In this document: positions 1 to 8,885 of the stretch, one piece after another
Position numbering within the stretch: position 1 is the first letter of the stretch
Layout: every line of letters starts with the position of its first letter
Source of the DNA: a virus
Virus record (IMG/VR): IMGVR_UViG_3300048597_000133
Location: 1-64,000 of that record
Strand: one strand, 5' to 3'
Length of the DNA: 64,000 nucleotides
Translations under genes and position numbers: made by a program
The notes under the pieces: model-generated
What the model was told of the DNA's origin: nothing
Database searches by the model: none
The model's input: the letters and a program-made list of their open reading frames with translations, nothing else

Positions 1-3000
1 TTGCTTTCACCTAGAACAATATCAAATGACACTGCTAAGAACAAAAGAGAAGATAACTATCTTAAGTCCCCTACATTGCCGAAAGACATTAAGGGGGCTG
101 AGGTTGCTGTTACCTCTAGACCATTAGAAGGCAGTAAAAAAGATGAAGATAAAAAAGAAGAGAAGGCTTGGTATGAAGGCTTTTTTGAGGGATTAGCTCA
201 GATGGGTCGTGATATGACCAATACCATTAATAAAGCTGCTGACTATGTTGGGGACTTAATTGGAGACGCTGTAGGAGCTATTGGGTCTTTAATAACAGGA
301 GATTATACTCCTAATGTAAGCAAGGAGTTCGAGGAGGCCGCCAGACGTACATCTGCAAACATAGGCATACCCTATGAATATTTGATGGCCGTGATGGGGT
401 TTGAAACTGGTGGCACATTTAGCCCCTCAGAACGGAATATGGCAGGTAGTGGCGCCACTGGTTTGATACAGTTTATGCCTTCTACAGCTAGAGATATGTT
501 TGGTATAAGCACAGACCAAATGGCTTCTATGTCACAAATAGAGCAACTAGCCTACGTAGAAAAATACTACAAGAATGTATTAAATGGAAGACAGGCTTCT
601 ACCCTGACAGACGCTTATATGGTGGTTCTTTACCCTGCCGCTGTAGGAAAAGGAGATGACTATACTTTATTTCGGTCTGGTACTACTGCATATAGACAGA
701 ATGCAGGACTAGATGTAAATAAAGATGGTACGGTTACTGCCGGAGAAGCTACAGAGAAAGTTAAACAATATTTACCAAGGTCTGGTGATTCTAGAGATGC
801 CTCTAAGAACGGACCTAGTAAAAGTTATTCTCCTATGTCTGTCAATAAAGGTTCTTTTTTAGATGACTCTCCTAAAGGGTCTTATGACTACACTCTATCT
901 AGAAATGGTAAAACTAATGTAGAAATTCCAGCGCCTTTCAGTGGTGTTGTAATTAGTGCTCTACCTGAATCTAAATCGGGTGGGTATGGGGAGGACCTTC
1001 TTATATATGACCCATCTACTAATCTTACTCATCGTCTTGCCCATAACCAAAGACTTTTAGTGAAAGAAGGAGATACCTTTGTTAAGGGTCAGCCAATAGC
1101 AATACAAGGAAGTACTGGGCGCAGCAGGGGTACGCATATACATCATGAAGTACATAAGGGAAAAATTAATTATGCTCAGTCTGTGGGTGCAAGACCACAA
1201 ATGATCAGAGATAGGTCACAAAGTCGTCCTATTGTAGAAGGAATAATTAATGAATGGACCGCTGGGTCTAAAGGAGGAGAAACATCTAGTGCTAAGTCTG
1301 TAAATGATAAACCTAAAAGCTCAGTTCGTAAGGGTTGGATAACTCCTAAGTCAACTAGTGGCTCTGATTGGGTTAATAGCTCTCCTACTAGTCAGAATAA
1401 TATCCCCAGAAAAATAGCAATAGCCGCCGGTCATTGGAATACTTATGGACAAGGAGCACCAGGAGAGCAAGCCTGGAATAAACTAGTAGCTCAACAAATC
1501 GCCAATACTGGTAAAGAACGTGGCTTTGAAGTTGACTATATAGAGCCTTCGAAAACTAAAAAGATGAGTCTAGCTGAAGTAGGAGCCGCCTTAGCAGCTA
1601 AAGAGTCTCAAGGATATTACGCCGTAGAAATACACGCTGACAGAAATGATAGCGCTGGTAGGTCTGGCGTAATACCAGGTTCTAAAGTAGACGCTGCAGA
1701 TATAGCTCTAGCTAAAGTATTTGGTTCTTTCTCTAAAGGACAATACTCTGGCTATGCTTTACCACGTCAAGGGGTGTCTCTTCTAGAAACTGTCGGTATG
1801 GCTGAAGTTAATAAAATGACTCCAGAAGAACAAGCCAAATTTGCTAAAGAAATAGCTGCAATGTTCTTTGACGCTTTGGGGGGAGCTGAGCCTTCTGATA
1901 CTCCCTTTGACCCTAATCAGTTATATAGCGACGATGTTGACGTCTATAAATACCAAAGACCACAACCCCAACGCAGAAAAGTAACCTCTTGGGCAGAACG
2001 AGAACGTAAAGCTCAAGAACGTATCAAGTCTGGACAGGTTAAAAGAGAGTCCTACCAAACAAACCCCAGCCGTCTACGTAATAATGGCGTTAGACCTGGT
2101 GGTAGACCGGCAGAACCCAATCCACAAGCTAAAGCGGACTTGGATATAAAAGAGATAGTGGGTTCTAATTCAGGCTCTAAAGAGTTAGCTATAGTAGCTT
2201 CCGCTGGTGGGGACTTATCTGGATTAATACCTCAAGTCACGGCTTTAGCACCAGAACCTCAAGTTAAGAAACAGACTCCGGCGAAAGTAGAGCTTCCCAG
2301 AGAAATACGTTCTAGGGAAGTTGCTACAGTAGCAGAGACGAAAGGTAGTGTTGGTTATGGCGGCGGCTCAGGTGGGTCTAGCGGGGCGGGCGGTCAATCA
2401 TCCACAGTATCCGGTGTTGTATACACCCAAGGTGATTTAGGTTCCCCTGGAGCATTTCACTTTGATATTAAACGTGTAGAAGGCGGCTTCTATGAGCGTG
2501 AATATCTAGACAACTACGTCCAAGTAAATGGTAAACCCATTGGTTCAGGTATAACAGTTAAAGGAGGTGAGTATGGAGCACCCAGAAAATATGGCGGTCA
2601 TGGTGGTTGGGATTATGCTTTTGGTGATAAGAATGCAGGGCTGACTTTAGTCAACGGCGCCCGCTTAATTAGTGTCACACCAACCAAAACATATGGAGAT
2701 AAGTTAATCTTCCAATTACCTACTGGAGAACAGTTTGCTATTATCCATGGTCGTGCCACCCAATTAGGACGTGAGTCTGCCGGGGCAGAAGGAGCCTATG
2801 CAGCTAATGTCCCTAGTGATAGCGGCGGTGGGGGGCAAATGATGATGAGAAGGCAACCTCCTCGTAGAAAAGTAACCTCTTGGGCGGAACGAGAACGCCG
2901 AGCTCTAGAACGCATACAGTCTGGTCAAGTCGTAAGGCAATCTTACCGGACCAACTCTAGTCGTATAGCTAAGAATAACCAACAAAGCAAAGAAGATGAC

Positions 3001-3591
3001 AAAGGATTATTCGGGTTTATACAAATCCCAAATCTGTTTAAACGAAATACCACACTACCCTCTAAACCTACTAAGGATGATAATCAGTCCTTTACGCCAC
3101 CTGTAGGTAAGAAGCTTGATATTAAATCTCAAGTGTCTCAAAAAGACATTGTTAAAGCCATACCTACAAATAGTAAAGACTTAGATGTAGATGAAATACT
3201 AGACATCAAAGTCAGTCAGGCCTCTGACGCGGCAATGTCTAAAGCCGAAGTGGTAGGTAATGTTATAGCTGAAGCCGCCGCCAAAGCTCACAAACAGAAA
3301 AAAGAAAGCACCCCAGAAAAAGCAGTTAAGCATATTACTAATGTCCAACGTCCGGCAGAAACTGCACAAAATGTCAGCAGCTATACCCGGAGCATAACTA
3401 GTAACATAACCCGCGCTACCAAAACACAACCTGTCTATCAGCCAGACAACGACCAAAATGTCATTTTAGTTAGTTCTCAGATAGACCAGACTATGGTCAA
3501 TGTCAACGTTGCTAATAGTGGGATGAGGTCCCCATGCTCTGGACAGATGGCTGGTAAGAAACAAAGAGTACAAGGACCATGTGTTGCTTAA
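1..3591 (+). CDS. Multidomain tail lysin (SLT, M23-like, amidase)
   Basis: Probably a tail-hub or tail-tip protein that cuts peptidoglycan during DNA entry. The N-terminus has a lytic transglycosylase fold around residues 112-170 (E135 in GFETGG, then GLIQFMPSTA). Residues about 305-390 resemble an M23 peptidase and end in THIHHEV, but I see no upstream H-x-x-x-D half. Residues about 470-630 resemble N-acetylmuramoyl-L-alanine amidase (AAGHW, then VEIHAD). Near residue 865 a second M23-like segment has HGGWD but no closing H-x-H. Two near-identical linker repeats start at residues 658 and 955. The frame opens with TTG at base 1, so the true start may lie upstream of the window. The 1196-residue length and low-complexity linkers fit phage tail proteins. 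Lytic role is confident; exact tail position is inference. Confidence 0.8.
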   Translation: MLSPRTISNDTAKNKREDNYLKSPTLPKDIKGAEVAVTSRPLEGSKKDEDKKEEKAWYEGFFEGLAQMGRDMTNTINKAADYVGDLIGDAVGAIGSLITGDYTPNVSKEFEEAARRTSANIGIPYEYLMAVMGFETGGTFSPSERNMAGSGATGLIQFMPSTARDMFGISTDQMASMSQIEQLAYVEKYYKNVLNGRQASTLTDAYMVVLYPAAVGKGDDYTLFRSGTTAYRQNAGLDVNKDGTVTAGEATEKVKQYLPRSGDSRDASKNGPSKSYSPMSVNKGSFLDDSPKGSYDYTLSRNGKTNVEIPAPFSGVVISALPESKSGGYGEDLLIYDPSTNLTHRLAHNQRLLVKEGDTFVKGQPIAIQGSTGRSRGTHIHHEVHKGKINYAQSVGARPQMIRDRSQSRPIVEGIINEWTAGSKGGETSSAKSVNDKPKSSVRKGWITPKSTSGSDWVNSSPTSQNNIPRKIAIAAGHWNTYGQGAPGEQAWNKLVAQQIANTGKERGFEVDYIEPSKTKKMSLAEVGAALAAKESQGYYAVEIHADRNDSAGRSGVIPGSKVDAADIALAKVFGSFSKGQYSGYALPRQGVSLLETVGMAEVNKMTPEEQAKFAKEIAAMFFDALGGAEPSDTPFDPNQLYSDDVDVYKYQRPQPQRRKVTSWAERERKAQERIKSGQVKRESYQTNPSRLRNNGVRPGGRPAEPNPQAKADLDIKEIVGSNSGSKELAIVASAGGDLSGLIPQVTALAPEPQVKKQTPAKVELPREIRSREVATVAETKGSVGYGGGSGGSSGAGGQSSTVSGVVYTQGDLGSPGAFHFDIKRVEGGFYEREYLDNYVQVNGKPIGSGITVKGGEYGAPRKYGGHGGWDYAFGDKNAGLTLVNGARLISVTPTKTYGDKLIFQLPTGEQFAIIHGRATQLGRESAGAEGAYAANVPSDSGGGGQMMMRRQPPRRKVTSWAERERRALERIQSGQVVRQSYRTNSSRIAKNNQQSKEDDKGLFGFIQIPNLFKRNTTLPSKPTKDDNQSFTPPVGKKLDIKSQVSQKDIVKAIPTNSKDLDVDEILDIKVSQASDAAMSKAEVVGNVIAEAAAKAHKQKKESTPEKAVKHITNVQRPAETAQNVSSYTRSITSNITRATKTQPVYQPDNDQNVILVSSQIDQTMVNVNVANSGMRSPCSGQMAGKKQRVQGPCVA
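1972..2091 (+). repeat. Internal repeat copy 1 in tail lysin
   Basis: Encodes a basic, Arg/Glu-rich linker of about 40 residues beginning RRKVTSWAERERKAQERI. A diverged second copy begins at 2863. Both copies come shortly before or after an M23-like segment, so they may mark an ancestral duplication of a linker-plus-peptidase unit. Confidence 0.85.
2863..2980 (+). repeat. Internal repeat copy 2 in tail lysin
   Basis: Second copy of the linker, beginning RRKVTSWAERERRALERI. The nucleotide match to copy 1 is strongest over the first 30 or so bases. It follows the incomplete second M23-like segment. Confidence 0.85.
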
Positions 3592-3676
3592 TGTTAGGGG
3601 CCTGCAAAGGGGCCGGCCTAGACAGTCTCAGACTAATTAACTGGTAATTATGAATTGGATTTCTGTTACACATTAA

Positions 3677-3708
3677 AAGCGGCACTATGTCTGCTTACAG
3701 TACCGCTT
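3677..3708. other. Hairpin after tail lysin
   Basis: AAGCGGCACT (3677-3686) pairs with AGTACCGCTT (3699-3708), with one internal mismatch, around a 12-base loop. There is no U-tract on either side, so a bind site or integrase arm is as likely as a terminator. Confidence 0.5.
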
Positions 3709-3709
3709 A

Positions 3710-3758
3710 GTCAGGTGTTATTCTTTGATATACAATGACTTTGAGGATTTCACCTGAC
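3710..3758. repeat. 8-bp inverted repeat, candidate integrase arm sites
   Basis: GTCAGGTG at 3710-3717 is the exact reverse complement of CACCTGAC at 3751-3758, with 33 bases between. Its place between the tail gene and the tRNA half makes it a candidate integrase-binding pair. Confidence 0.5.
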
Positions 3759-3813
3759 GACATTAATCTGTCACTGTGTGGGAATTCTCGGGTGGATACC
3801 GCACATACGTGCT

Positions 3814-3852
3814 CTTGTAAGGCAGGCGCTCTACCAACTGAGCTAATCGCCC
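3814..3852 (-). pseudogene. 5' half of tRNA-Val(UAC), truncated
   Basis: Reading the minus strand from 3852 gives a canonical tRNA 5' half: acceptor GGGCGAT, D-arm GCTC AGTTGGTA GAGC, anticodon 5' stem CCTGC and loop CTTACAA with anticodon TAC. After the loop the sequence diverges. The 3' anticodon strand, T-arm and matching acceptor strand are missing (the T-loop position reads TATCCAC). It is therefore not a functional tRNA. It probably marks where integration splits a host tRNA-Val gene at the anticodon loop. Confidence 0.8.
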
Positions 3853-3921
3853 TTTACTCGTGCTTAACCACTATATCATAGGTTACCGTTTTCTACTAAC
3901 TTTTCAACGGGGTATCTCAAA

Positions 3922-5064
3922 ATGGCCGGTCAACCCAGAATCAAATTAGATGTTTTACCAGTATACCGAGGAATGGCTTCTTTATATTCAAGGGGTAATT
4001 CTTTGTCTGTAAGGCTACCAGATAAGTTAGGATTGGGACGTTATAAATTTATATCTTTAGGGTTACCAGCTAACGCAGAAGGAATAGGGCGGGCCATACA
4101 GATAGTCAACGACCTAAACAGAGATATAATCTACGACCGTTTTGATTTCACGCTAGAAAAATATTTACCTACCGCAGCTATAACAGAGCCACCAATTGAC
4201 TTATACGAATTGTGGTGTAAATATTGTGATTATAAGGAGGGTAAAGTTAGAGAGTCTACTCTAGAGTATCTACGCGTCACAATAGGCAGTAAGATACGCC
4301 TAATTCCTATACTTGACATAACTAAATCTGCAGCTATAAGTAAATGGGTAATATCTCATAATACAAAGGATTACGGCATTAGAGTATTAGCTAAAATTTC
4401 TGCTTTATACGAGTGGTCTATTCTCCATGAGTTGATTAACTCTAAAGAGGCTTTAAATCCATATAAAGGACATTTAGATAAAGCACGGAGCAATGTTATT
4501 GATATAGACGAAGAGCCCGACGAAGCCCGCCCACTATCTGACAGTGAGGTTAACAGCCTTATTACTGGGATAAGGCCTGTATTCCGTAACTTCGTAAAGT
4601 ATTGCTTTTTAACCGGATGTCGCCCTTCAGAAGGGATTGGTCTAGAATGGCGTGATGTAAGAGAAGACCATCTTTTTCTGGGTCGCACTTTACGGTGTAA
4701 GAACGGTAAAGTCTTTATGTCGCCTAAGAGTAAGAATAACCGTAACTGGCTATTTCCTAAAACAGAAGAGTTAGCTGACTTATTAGATAAAACTCCTAAG
4801 TTAAGTGACCAATGGGTATTCGCTCAAGATAAACCTAAAATCCAATATTTGTCTTATGACTCTTACTATAAAAACTGGAAAAAGATAATGCCAGAAGAGA
4901 CTAGTCCTTATAACACTAGAGATACATTTATTAGCCGGCAGATTTCATTAGGAATGCCGCCGGCGGTCGTAGCCAAGTGGGTTGATAACTCAGTCAGAGT
5001 TATAGAAAAGCACTACCTAAAAATAGGTCTAGATGTAGTACCCTACTCATTACCAGCTTTATAG
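3922..5064 (+). CDS. int: Tyrosine recombinase / phage integrase
   Basis: Site-specific recombinase that would insert or excise the element at a tRNA gene. The 380-residue length is typical. Catalytic positions visible are R234 (TGCRPSEG), K269 (MSPKSKN), an altered H-x-x-R box reading Y330-N-T-R333, W353 and nucleophile Y365 (EKHYLK). Replacement of the first His by Tyr is seen in one integrase group and does not by itself mean inactivity. The gene follows the half tRNA-Val by about 70 bases, as expected for int beside attP. It converges with and overlaps the minus-strand gene ending at 5043 by 22 bases. Confidence 0.9.
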   Translation: MAGQPRIKLDVLPVYRGMASLYSRGNSLSVRLPDKLGLGRYKFISLGLPANAEGIGRAIQIVNDLNRDIIYDRFDFTLEKYLPTAAITEPPIDLYELWCKYCDYKEGKVRESTLEYLRVTIGSKIRLIPILDITKSAAISKWVISHNTKDYGIRVLAKISALYEWSILHELINSKEALNPYKGHLDKARSNVIDIDEEPDEARPLSDSEVNSLITGIRPVFRNFVKYCFLTGCRPSEGIGLEWRDVREDHLFLGRTLRCKNGKVFMSPKSKNNRNWLFPKTEELADLLDKTPKLSDQWVFAQDKPKIQYLSYDSYYKNWKKIMPEETSPYNTRDTFISRQISLGMPPAVVAKWVDNSVRVIEKHYLKIGLDVVPYSLPAL

Positions 5065-5774
5065 ACAGTAGGTCTAGTAGGAAACTTAGGGAAAGACAAC
5101 GGAGGATTAGACTGAGAATCGGCTTCTTTCTTCTTAGGGGTGAACTTATAAGTAAAGCGACCAGACTTAACAGCCAACCGTTCTTGTTCTAGCTTCTGTA
5201 AGGCCGCCCTGGCAGCGTCCTTCCATAAATGTCGGTCAGCACGACTGGGGCTAACACGCAAGTCTAATAGCCGCGCCTTGTCCCCTTCTTTCATGTTGGA
5301 TAAGTACTGACTGTAGATGTGGTCGTTATATTCATAACTGGTAGTATCTGAGAGCCCGAACTTATCTTGGTCTAAATCAGCTTTGACCCTGTTGTAGATA
5401 TAGTCAGATATTTCTAACAGCTCACTGCGAGACCCGAATTTAAGTTCTGCTCCGGTAACCAATGGGTGCGGCACAGAGCCTCTTTTAACAATGCTATCTT
5501 TCTCTACCGGTACAGAGGGTGTGGGACTAACCTCAACGATGTTATTGAGCACTTCTGCTAAGACGTTGAGGGATTTGTAGTCTTCAGAGTTTACGGAGTC
5601 TACAGCTAATTCCTTAAGGCAGGTTAGGAGTTTGGTCTGGCACGTCTGAGACAGACTCTCTAGTAGCGTGCTCAAAGTAGGATCGAATGAGGACTTGTGC
5701 ATAACGGTTATTAAGTAAAGATTGCGTAAGTTTAACTTTTTGGTCTGGCAGTCCAAGGCAGAGGATTTGCCCAA
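5043..5774 (-). CDS. Unknown protein, last gene of the nrd operon
   Basis: I do not recognise this protein. From the TTG start at 5774 it is 243 residues; an ATG at 5702 would give 219. The TTG start overlaps the upstream gene by 161 bases and is preceded by a weak AGGT, so the shorter form is at least as plausible. The C-terminal half is charged and helical, with a lysine-rich stretch (KFTPKKKEAD) near the end. It is the last gene of a run that starts at nrdB and it meets the integrase tail to tail. Confidence 0.6.
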   Translation of the reverse strand: MGKSSALDCQTKKLNLRNLYLITVMHKSSFDPTLSTLLESLSQTCQTKLLTCLKELAVDSVNSEDYKSLNVLAEVLNNIVEVSPTPSVPVEKDSIVKRGSVPHPLVTGAELKFGSRSELLEISDYIYNRVKADLDQDKFGLSDTTSYEYNDHIYSQYLSNMKEGDKARLLDLRVSPSRADRHLWKDAARAALQKLEQERLAVKSGRFTYKFTPKKKEADSQSNPPLSFPKFPTRPTVYKAGNE

Positions 5775-5991
5775 ATGGCGGCGTACCTGATATGGCTGCG
5801 ATCAGACCTTTCTCGCCACCGTCTTTATATAGTTCAATGACTTGACCAACATAAGGACTTTCTAGGTTTAGCCAATCATAAAACCTTGGCGCGGTTTCAT
5901 ATCGACGACGAAGGGACACAGCGTATGTACCGCTATGCATCCTTTTAATGTTCTGTTTAGTTCTCGGAGTAGAGGTTAGGTTTAAAACCAT
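5614..5991 (-). CDS. Unknown 125-residue protein
   Basis: No family recognised. The first 40 residues are very basic (SLRRRYE, TPRTKQ), followed by a compact part with DWLNLESPYVGQV that could be a small beta-rich domain. It starts just below the 6007 gene and overlaps its downstream neighbour in another frame. The overlap is 89 bases if that neighbour starts at 5702. Confidence 0.6.
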   Translation of the reverse strand: MVLNLTSTPRTKQNIKRMHSGTYAVSLRRRYETAPRFYDWLNLESPYVGQVIELYKDGGEKGLIAAISGTPPFGQILCLGLPDQKVKLTQSLLNNRYAQVLIRSYFEHATRESVSDVPDQTPNLP

Positions 5992-6006
5992 ATATTAAAG
6001 GTGTTT

Positions 6007-6573
6007 CTAGGGGATGTTAACGCTTAATACATGACCGGTTGAGCTTACTATTATTCCAGTCGCCTCAAACTCTTCTACTGCTTCTAAGAGTCTATTGTCC
6101 AGACCTAGACTTATGTCTAATAAGGCTATGTACGGGTAATGGAAATTTAGGTTAGCGCCGCCGGCCAACATTGCAGTCATGTAGATAGCTTCATATTCAG
6201 ACAGCCCCCACATGATGTAGAGGCCGACTATTAGGCTATGACTTAAGACCTGATAATTCAACTGATAGACAAATCTTACTAAGTCACATTCGAGCAGTAA
6301 TTTGTTATGGGCCTTATATATAGCTCCTATGCAGTCGAATGCTTCTGTGAAGTAATCTATCTGGTCAAATTCGTTGTCTAGCTCATATAGGGGGTCTATG
6401 ACTGGGTCATGGACTAACCCAATAGTGACACTAGGTGTAGTTTCATCTTCAATGGGCGGCGGCGCCCGGTCAAACCCCCCTACATAAATCAAGCCATCTG
6501 AAGGTTTAATCGCTGTAGAAAGGTTTGACCATTGAAAACTAGTCAGTAACTCTAACCTTGGCAGGCTAGACAT
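6007..6573 (-). CDS. Unknown acidic protein downstream of nrdA
   Basis: A 188-residue acidic protein with no motif I can name. The middle is rich in hydrophobic and aromatic residues (SHSLIVGLYIMWG), but I do not see a clear transmembrane signal. Its start overlaps the end of nrdA by 22 bases, so it is translationally linked to the reductase. Confidence 0.65.
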   Translation of the reverse strand: MSSLPRLELLTSFQWSNLSTAIKPSDGLIYVGGFDRAPPPIEDETTPSVTIGLVHDPVIDPLYELDNEFDQIDYFTEAFDCIGAIYKAHNKLLLECDLVRFVYQLNYQVLSHSLIVGLYIMWGLSEYEAIYMTAMLAGGANLNFHYPYIALLDISLGLDNRLLEAVEEFEATGIIVSSTGHVLSVNIP

Positions 6574-8813
6574 TCGCCTCCTCCATCTTCTGAATGATAA
6601 CTTTGGGTAACAACTTTACGTTCTAGTTCTTGTTGACGTTTAGCCGCTAATTGTCCAGACCGCCCTTCAGCATTCTGAATAGCTTGTGACCGACAATAAT
6701 ACAACGTCTTTAGACCTAAGCGCCAGGCTTCATAGTGAACTTTAGCAAAGTAGGTAGGGTCAGGCTCCGCAGTAAAGAATAGATTTACCGACTGAGACTG
6801 ACCTTGACGATGGCGGTCCATTTCTATTTGGCGCTCGGCAGCTTGCTTGATAATAGCCATCTGGTTAATCTCACGGGCAGTTAAGAATACCTCACGCTCT
6901 AACTCAGATAAGAAATTTAAGTGCTGTACACTACCACGAGCTTCTGTAATAGAATCCCAAGTCTCTTCATCATCACGACCATACTCAGCTAATACTTTCT
7001 GTAAGGTGGGATTATGGAAGAACATGGAGCCACGGCTAGTCTTCTTCTCAAAACTATTAGCAGCAAATGGCTCAATACCAGCACTGACATGACCACAGAT
7101 AATACTGTTAGTGACCGTAGGAGCACAAGTTATGGTGTGAGTATTATGGACACCGGTGCCTTGACACCATTCTGGTTCACCATACTCTTTAGCCATATCT
7201 ACGCTAGCTTTGTGAGACTCATCGGCTAAATGACGGAAGACAGCTCTATTTAGCAAGCTTGCTCCGAATGATTCGAAAGGAAGCTTACGTTCTTGTAATA
7301 AGGAATGCCAACCCATGGCCCCTAAGCCGAGCATACGACTTTTAACAGCAAAGCGATAAGCATTATCAAAGAAGGGTTCCCCTTGAATCTTATCAATGTA
7401 TTCTTGCATGACACCATCTAGGAACCAGGTAGCCCAATATACAGCGTCCGTCTCGCGCCATTCTTCCCACTTAGCTAAGTTCATAGAACTCAAACAGCAG
7501 ACGAAGGTATGACTTGGGTCAGTGTACGCGGTTATCTCGGAACAGTTGCCGGTCATTCTACCGTCCGCTAAAGCGAACATCTTTGTAGTAGGCACGGAAG
7601 TGCAATAGACCGGCACCGGTTCTTCTAGATAAACCCTGGTTACTTGTTTGATTAAGCCGGTGGCTTTATTCTTATGGGTTAATACTTCTAGCAGTGCCGA
7701 GTTAGGACGTGCATAGTGGTCATATAATTCCCGAGCTGTGATGAATTTGGTTTTTTGTGTGCCGACGACACCAAACTCTTGGACGGGTACCCTGTGTTCT
7801 GGTGTAACGTCTATGCTGGTGTCGTCGTTATAGATGATTCTTATAAAGCGGTCATATATCCCTTTCTGTTCAAAGGAGCTATTTGATACCCAGTCTTTAC
7901 CATCCCAGATACTTACTGTCTTACCAACTAAGTCTTTAATGGGGACGGCGCCGTCTTTAGTCCTTACTAACTCTTCACCCTTTAAGCATATATTAGAGGT
8001 CTTTACCTTAAGTCCCAAACGTTCGTAGCCTAGAGGATTAGTCCGATTAACGTTGTCAGTGAAGAATAAGTAAGGTTCGCCGGTTTCAATCCTAGCTCGT
8101 AATATCTGACCAAATAATTCTCGTGCTTCGCCGCCGGCTGATATGGCTTCCATATCTTCATCGGTTAAACATACAGCATGGTGTATATTCATACAGCGCT
8201 GGTTTTCATCTCCAGTAGGGCGGCGCATATTAATGAATTCTTTGATGTCTGGATGACTAAAGGGGAGGTATGCTGCCGATGCGCCCTTTCTTACCCCGTT
8301 CTGGCTGACACCTACGGTAGTAGAATCTATAATCTTACACCAAGGGATAACACCCTCAGAAATATATCCACCACTAATAGAGGCTCCTCTGCCTCTTATA
8401 TCCCCCATATAAATGCCTACTCCAGCCCCTTTAGAACTTAGGTGGGCTAGCTCAGTAACACTGTGGAATATCCCACCAAGAGAATCTTGTACGTGTGTAC
8501 TATTGCACGAGATCGGGAAACCCCGTGTGGTACCAAGATTAGCGAGTACAGGGCTGGCTGGTCCGAGCCAGCCGAGCCACATAATCTTAAAGAACTTCTG
8601 GGCCAGTTCTGGTCGTTTAAGTGATCGGGCAGAGGCTTCAGCTAGTCGAACATAGGCATCCCAAGGAGACTCACCGTCTAATAAGTAGCCCGATTTGAGC
8701 ATGTAATAGCCCTCGGCGGTCATCCAGTCAGGCACTCCATTATCCGGTTTAGTAAAACCCTTGGTGGTCTGATATTTAATGTGGGCTTGAGGCAACTTAG
8801 GGAAGATAAACAT
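6552..8813 (-). CDS. nrdA: Ribonucleotide reductase large subunit with intein
   Basis: Catalytic alpha subunit of class I RNR, converting ribonucleotides to deoxyribonucleotides. The precursor has 753 residues; removing the intein at residues 276-423 leaves about 605. Family landmarks include PASPVLANLGT, the cysteine in FPISCNST, and the spliced joint SNI-CSEI, in which C424 corresponds to the thiyl-radical cysteine (C439 in E. coli NrdA). The C-terminus ends in a redox pair, ECLACQG. It follows nrdB in the same operon after a 72-base gap that holds a hairpin. A phage-encoded RNR usually supplies dNTPs when host pools limit replication. Confidence 0.93.
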   Translation of the reverse strand: MFIFPKLPQAHIKYQTTKGFTKPDNGVPDWMTAEGYYMLKSGYLLDGESPWDAYVRLAEASARSLKRPELAQKFFKIMWLGWLGPASPVLANLGTTRGFPISCNSTHVQDSLGGIFHSVTELAHLSSKGAGVGIYMGDIRGRGASISGGYISEGVIPWCKIIDSTTVGVSQNGVRKGASAAYLPFSHPDIKEFINMRRPTGDENQRCMNIHHAVCLTDEDMEAISAGGEARELFGQILRARIETGEPYLFFTDNVNRTNPLGYERLGLKVKTSNICLKGEELVRTKDGAVPIKDLVGKTVSIWDGKDWVSNSSFEQKGIYDRFIRIIYNDDTSIDVTPEHRVPVQEFGVVGTQKTKFITARELYDHYARPNSALLEVLTHKNKATGLIKQVTRVYLEEPVPVYCTSVPTTKMFALADGRMTGNCSEITAYTDPSHTFVCCLSSMNLAKWEEWRETDAVYWATWFLDGVMQEYIDKIQGEPFFDNAYRFAVKSRMLGLGAMGWHSLLQERKLPFESFGASLLNRAVFRHLADESHKASVDMAKEYGEPEWCQGTGVHNTHTITCAPTVTNSIICGHVSAGIEPFAANSFEKKTSRGSMFFHNPTLQKVLAEYGRDDEETWDSITEARGSVQHLNFLSELEREVFLTAREINQMAIIKQAAERQIEMDRHRQGQSQSVNLFFTAEPDPTYFAKVHYEAWRLGLKTLYYCRSQAIQNAEGRSGQLAAKRQQELERKVVTQSYHSEDGGGECLACQG
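7545..7988 (-). other. Mini-intein in NrdA at the radical cysteine
   Basis: A 148-residue intein spans C276 (CLKGEELVRT) to N423 (RMTGN), with extein C424 as the +1 nucleophile. The block B signature is TPEH (337-340). The penultimate residue is Gly rather than the usual His. There is no room for an endonuclease domain, so it is a minimal intein. It is inserted immediately before the catalytic radical cysteine, so the enzyme is dead until splicing occurs. Confidence 0.93.
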
Positions 8814-8849
8814 TTGTCTTAGTCAGATGGAGTAGATAAATGGAGACAA

Positions 8850-8872
8850 GGCGGAGACATTACATCTCCGCC
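8850..8872. other. Intercistronic hairpin between nrdB and nrdA
   Basis: GGCGGAGA (8850-8857) pairs perfectly with TCTCCGCC (8865-8872) around a 7-base loop. It is the main content of the gap between nrdB and nrdA. On the minus strand the tail (TTGTCTCC) is not a real U-tract, so an RNA-processing or attenuating element is more likely than a full terminator. Confidence 0.6.
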
Positions 8873-8885
8873 AACGGATGACTAG

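Larger units (their letters stand above)
3592..3921. other. Intergenic region, probable phage attachment site (attP)
   Basis: This 330-base stretch has no credible gene. It contains a hairpin (3677-3708), an 8-bp inverted repeat with a 33-base spacer (3710-3758) and the 5' half of a tRNA-Val gene on the minus strand (3814-3852), and runs directly into the integrase start at 3922. Half a tRNA plus repeats next to a tyrosine integrase is the classic layout of an attP or att junction. The crossover point itself is inferred. Confidence 0.65.

Noticed and set aside
3781-3853. Intact tRNA-Val gene on the minus strand
   Set aside because: The 3' anticodon stem, T-arm and 3' acceptor do not pair; only the 5' half matches.
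7834-8655. Several plus-strand open frames opposite nrdA
   Set aside because: They lie within the well-supported nrdA frame and have no domains or ribosome sites; antisense shadows.
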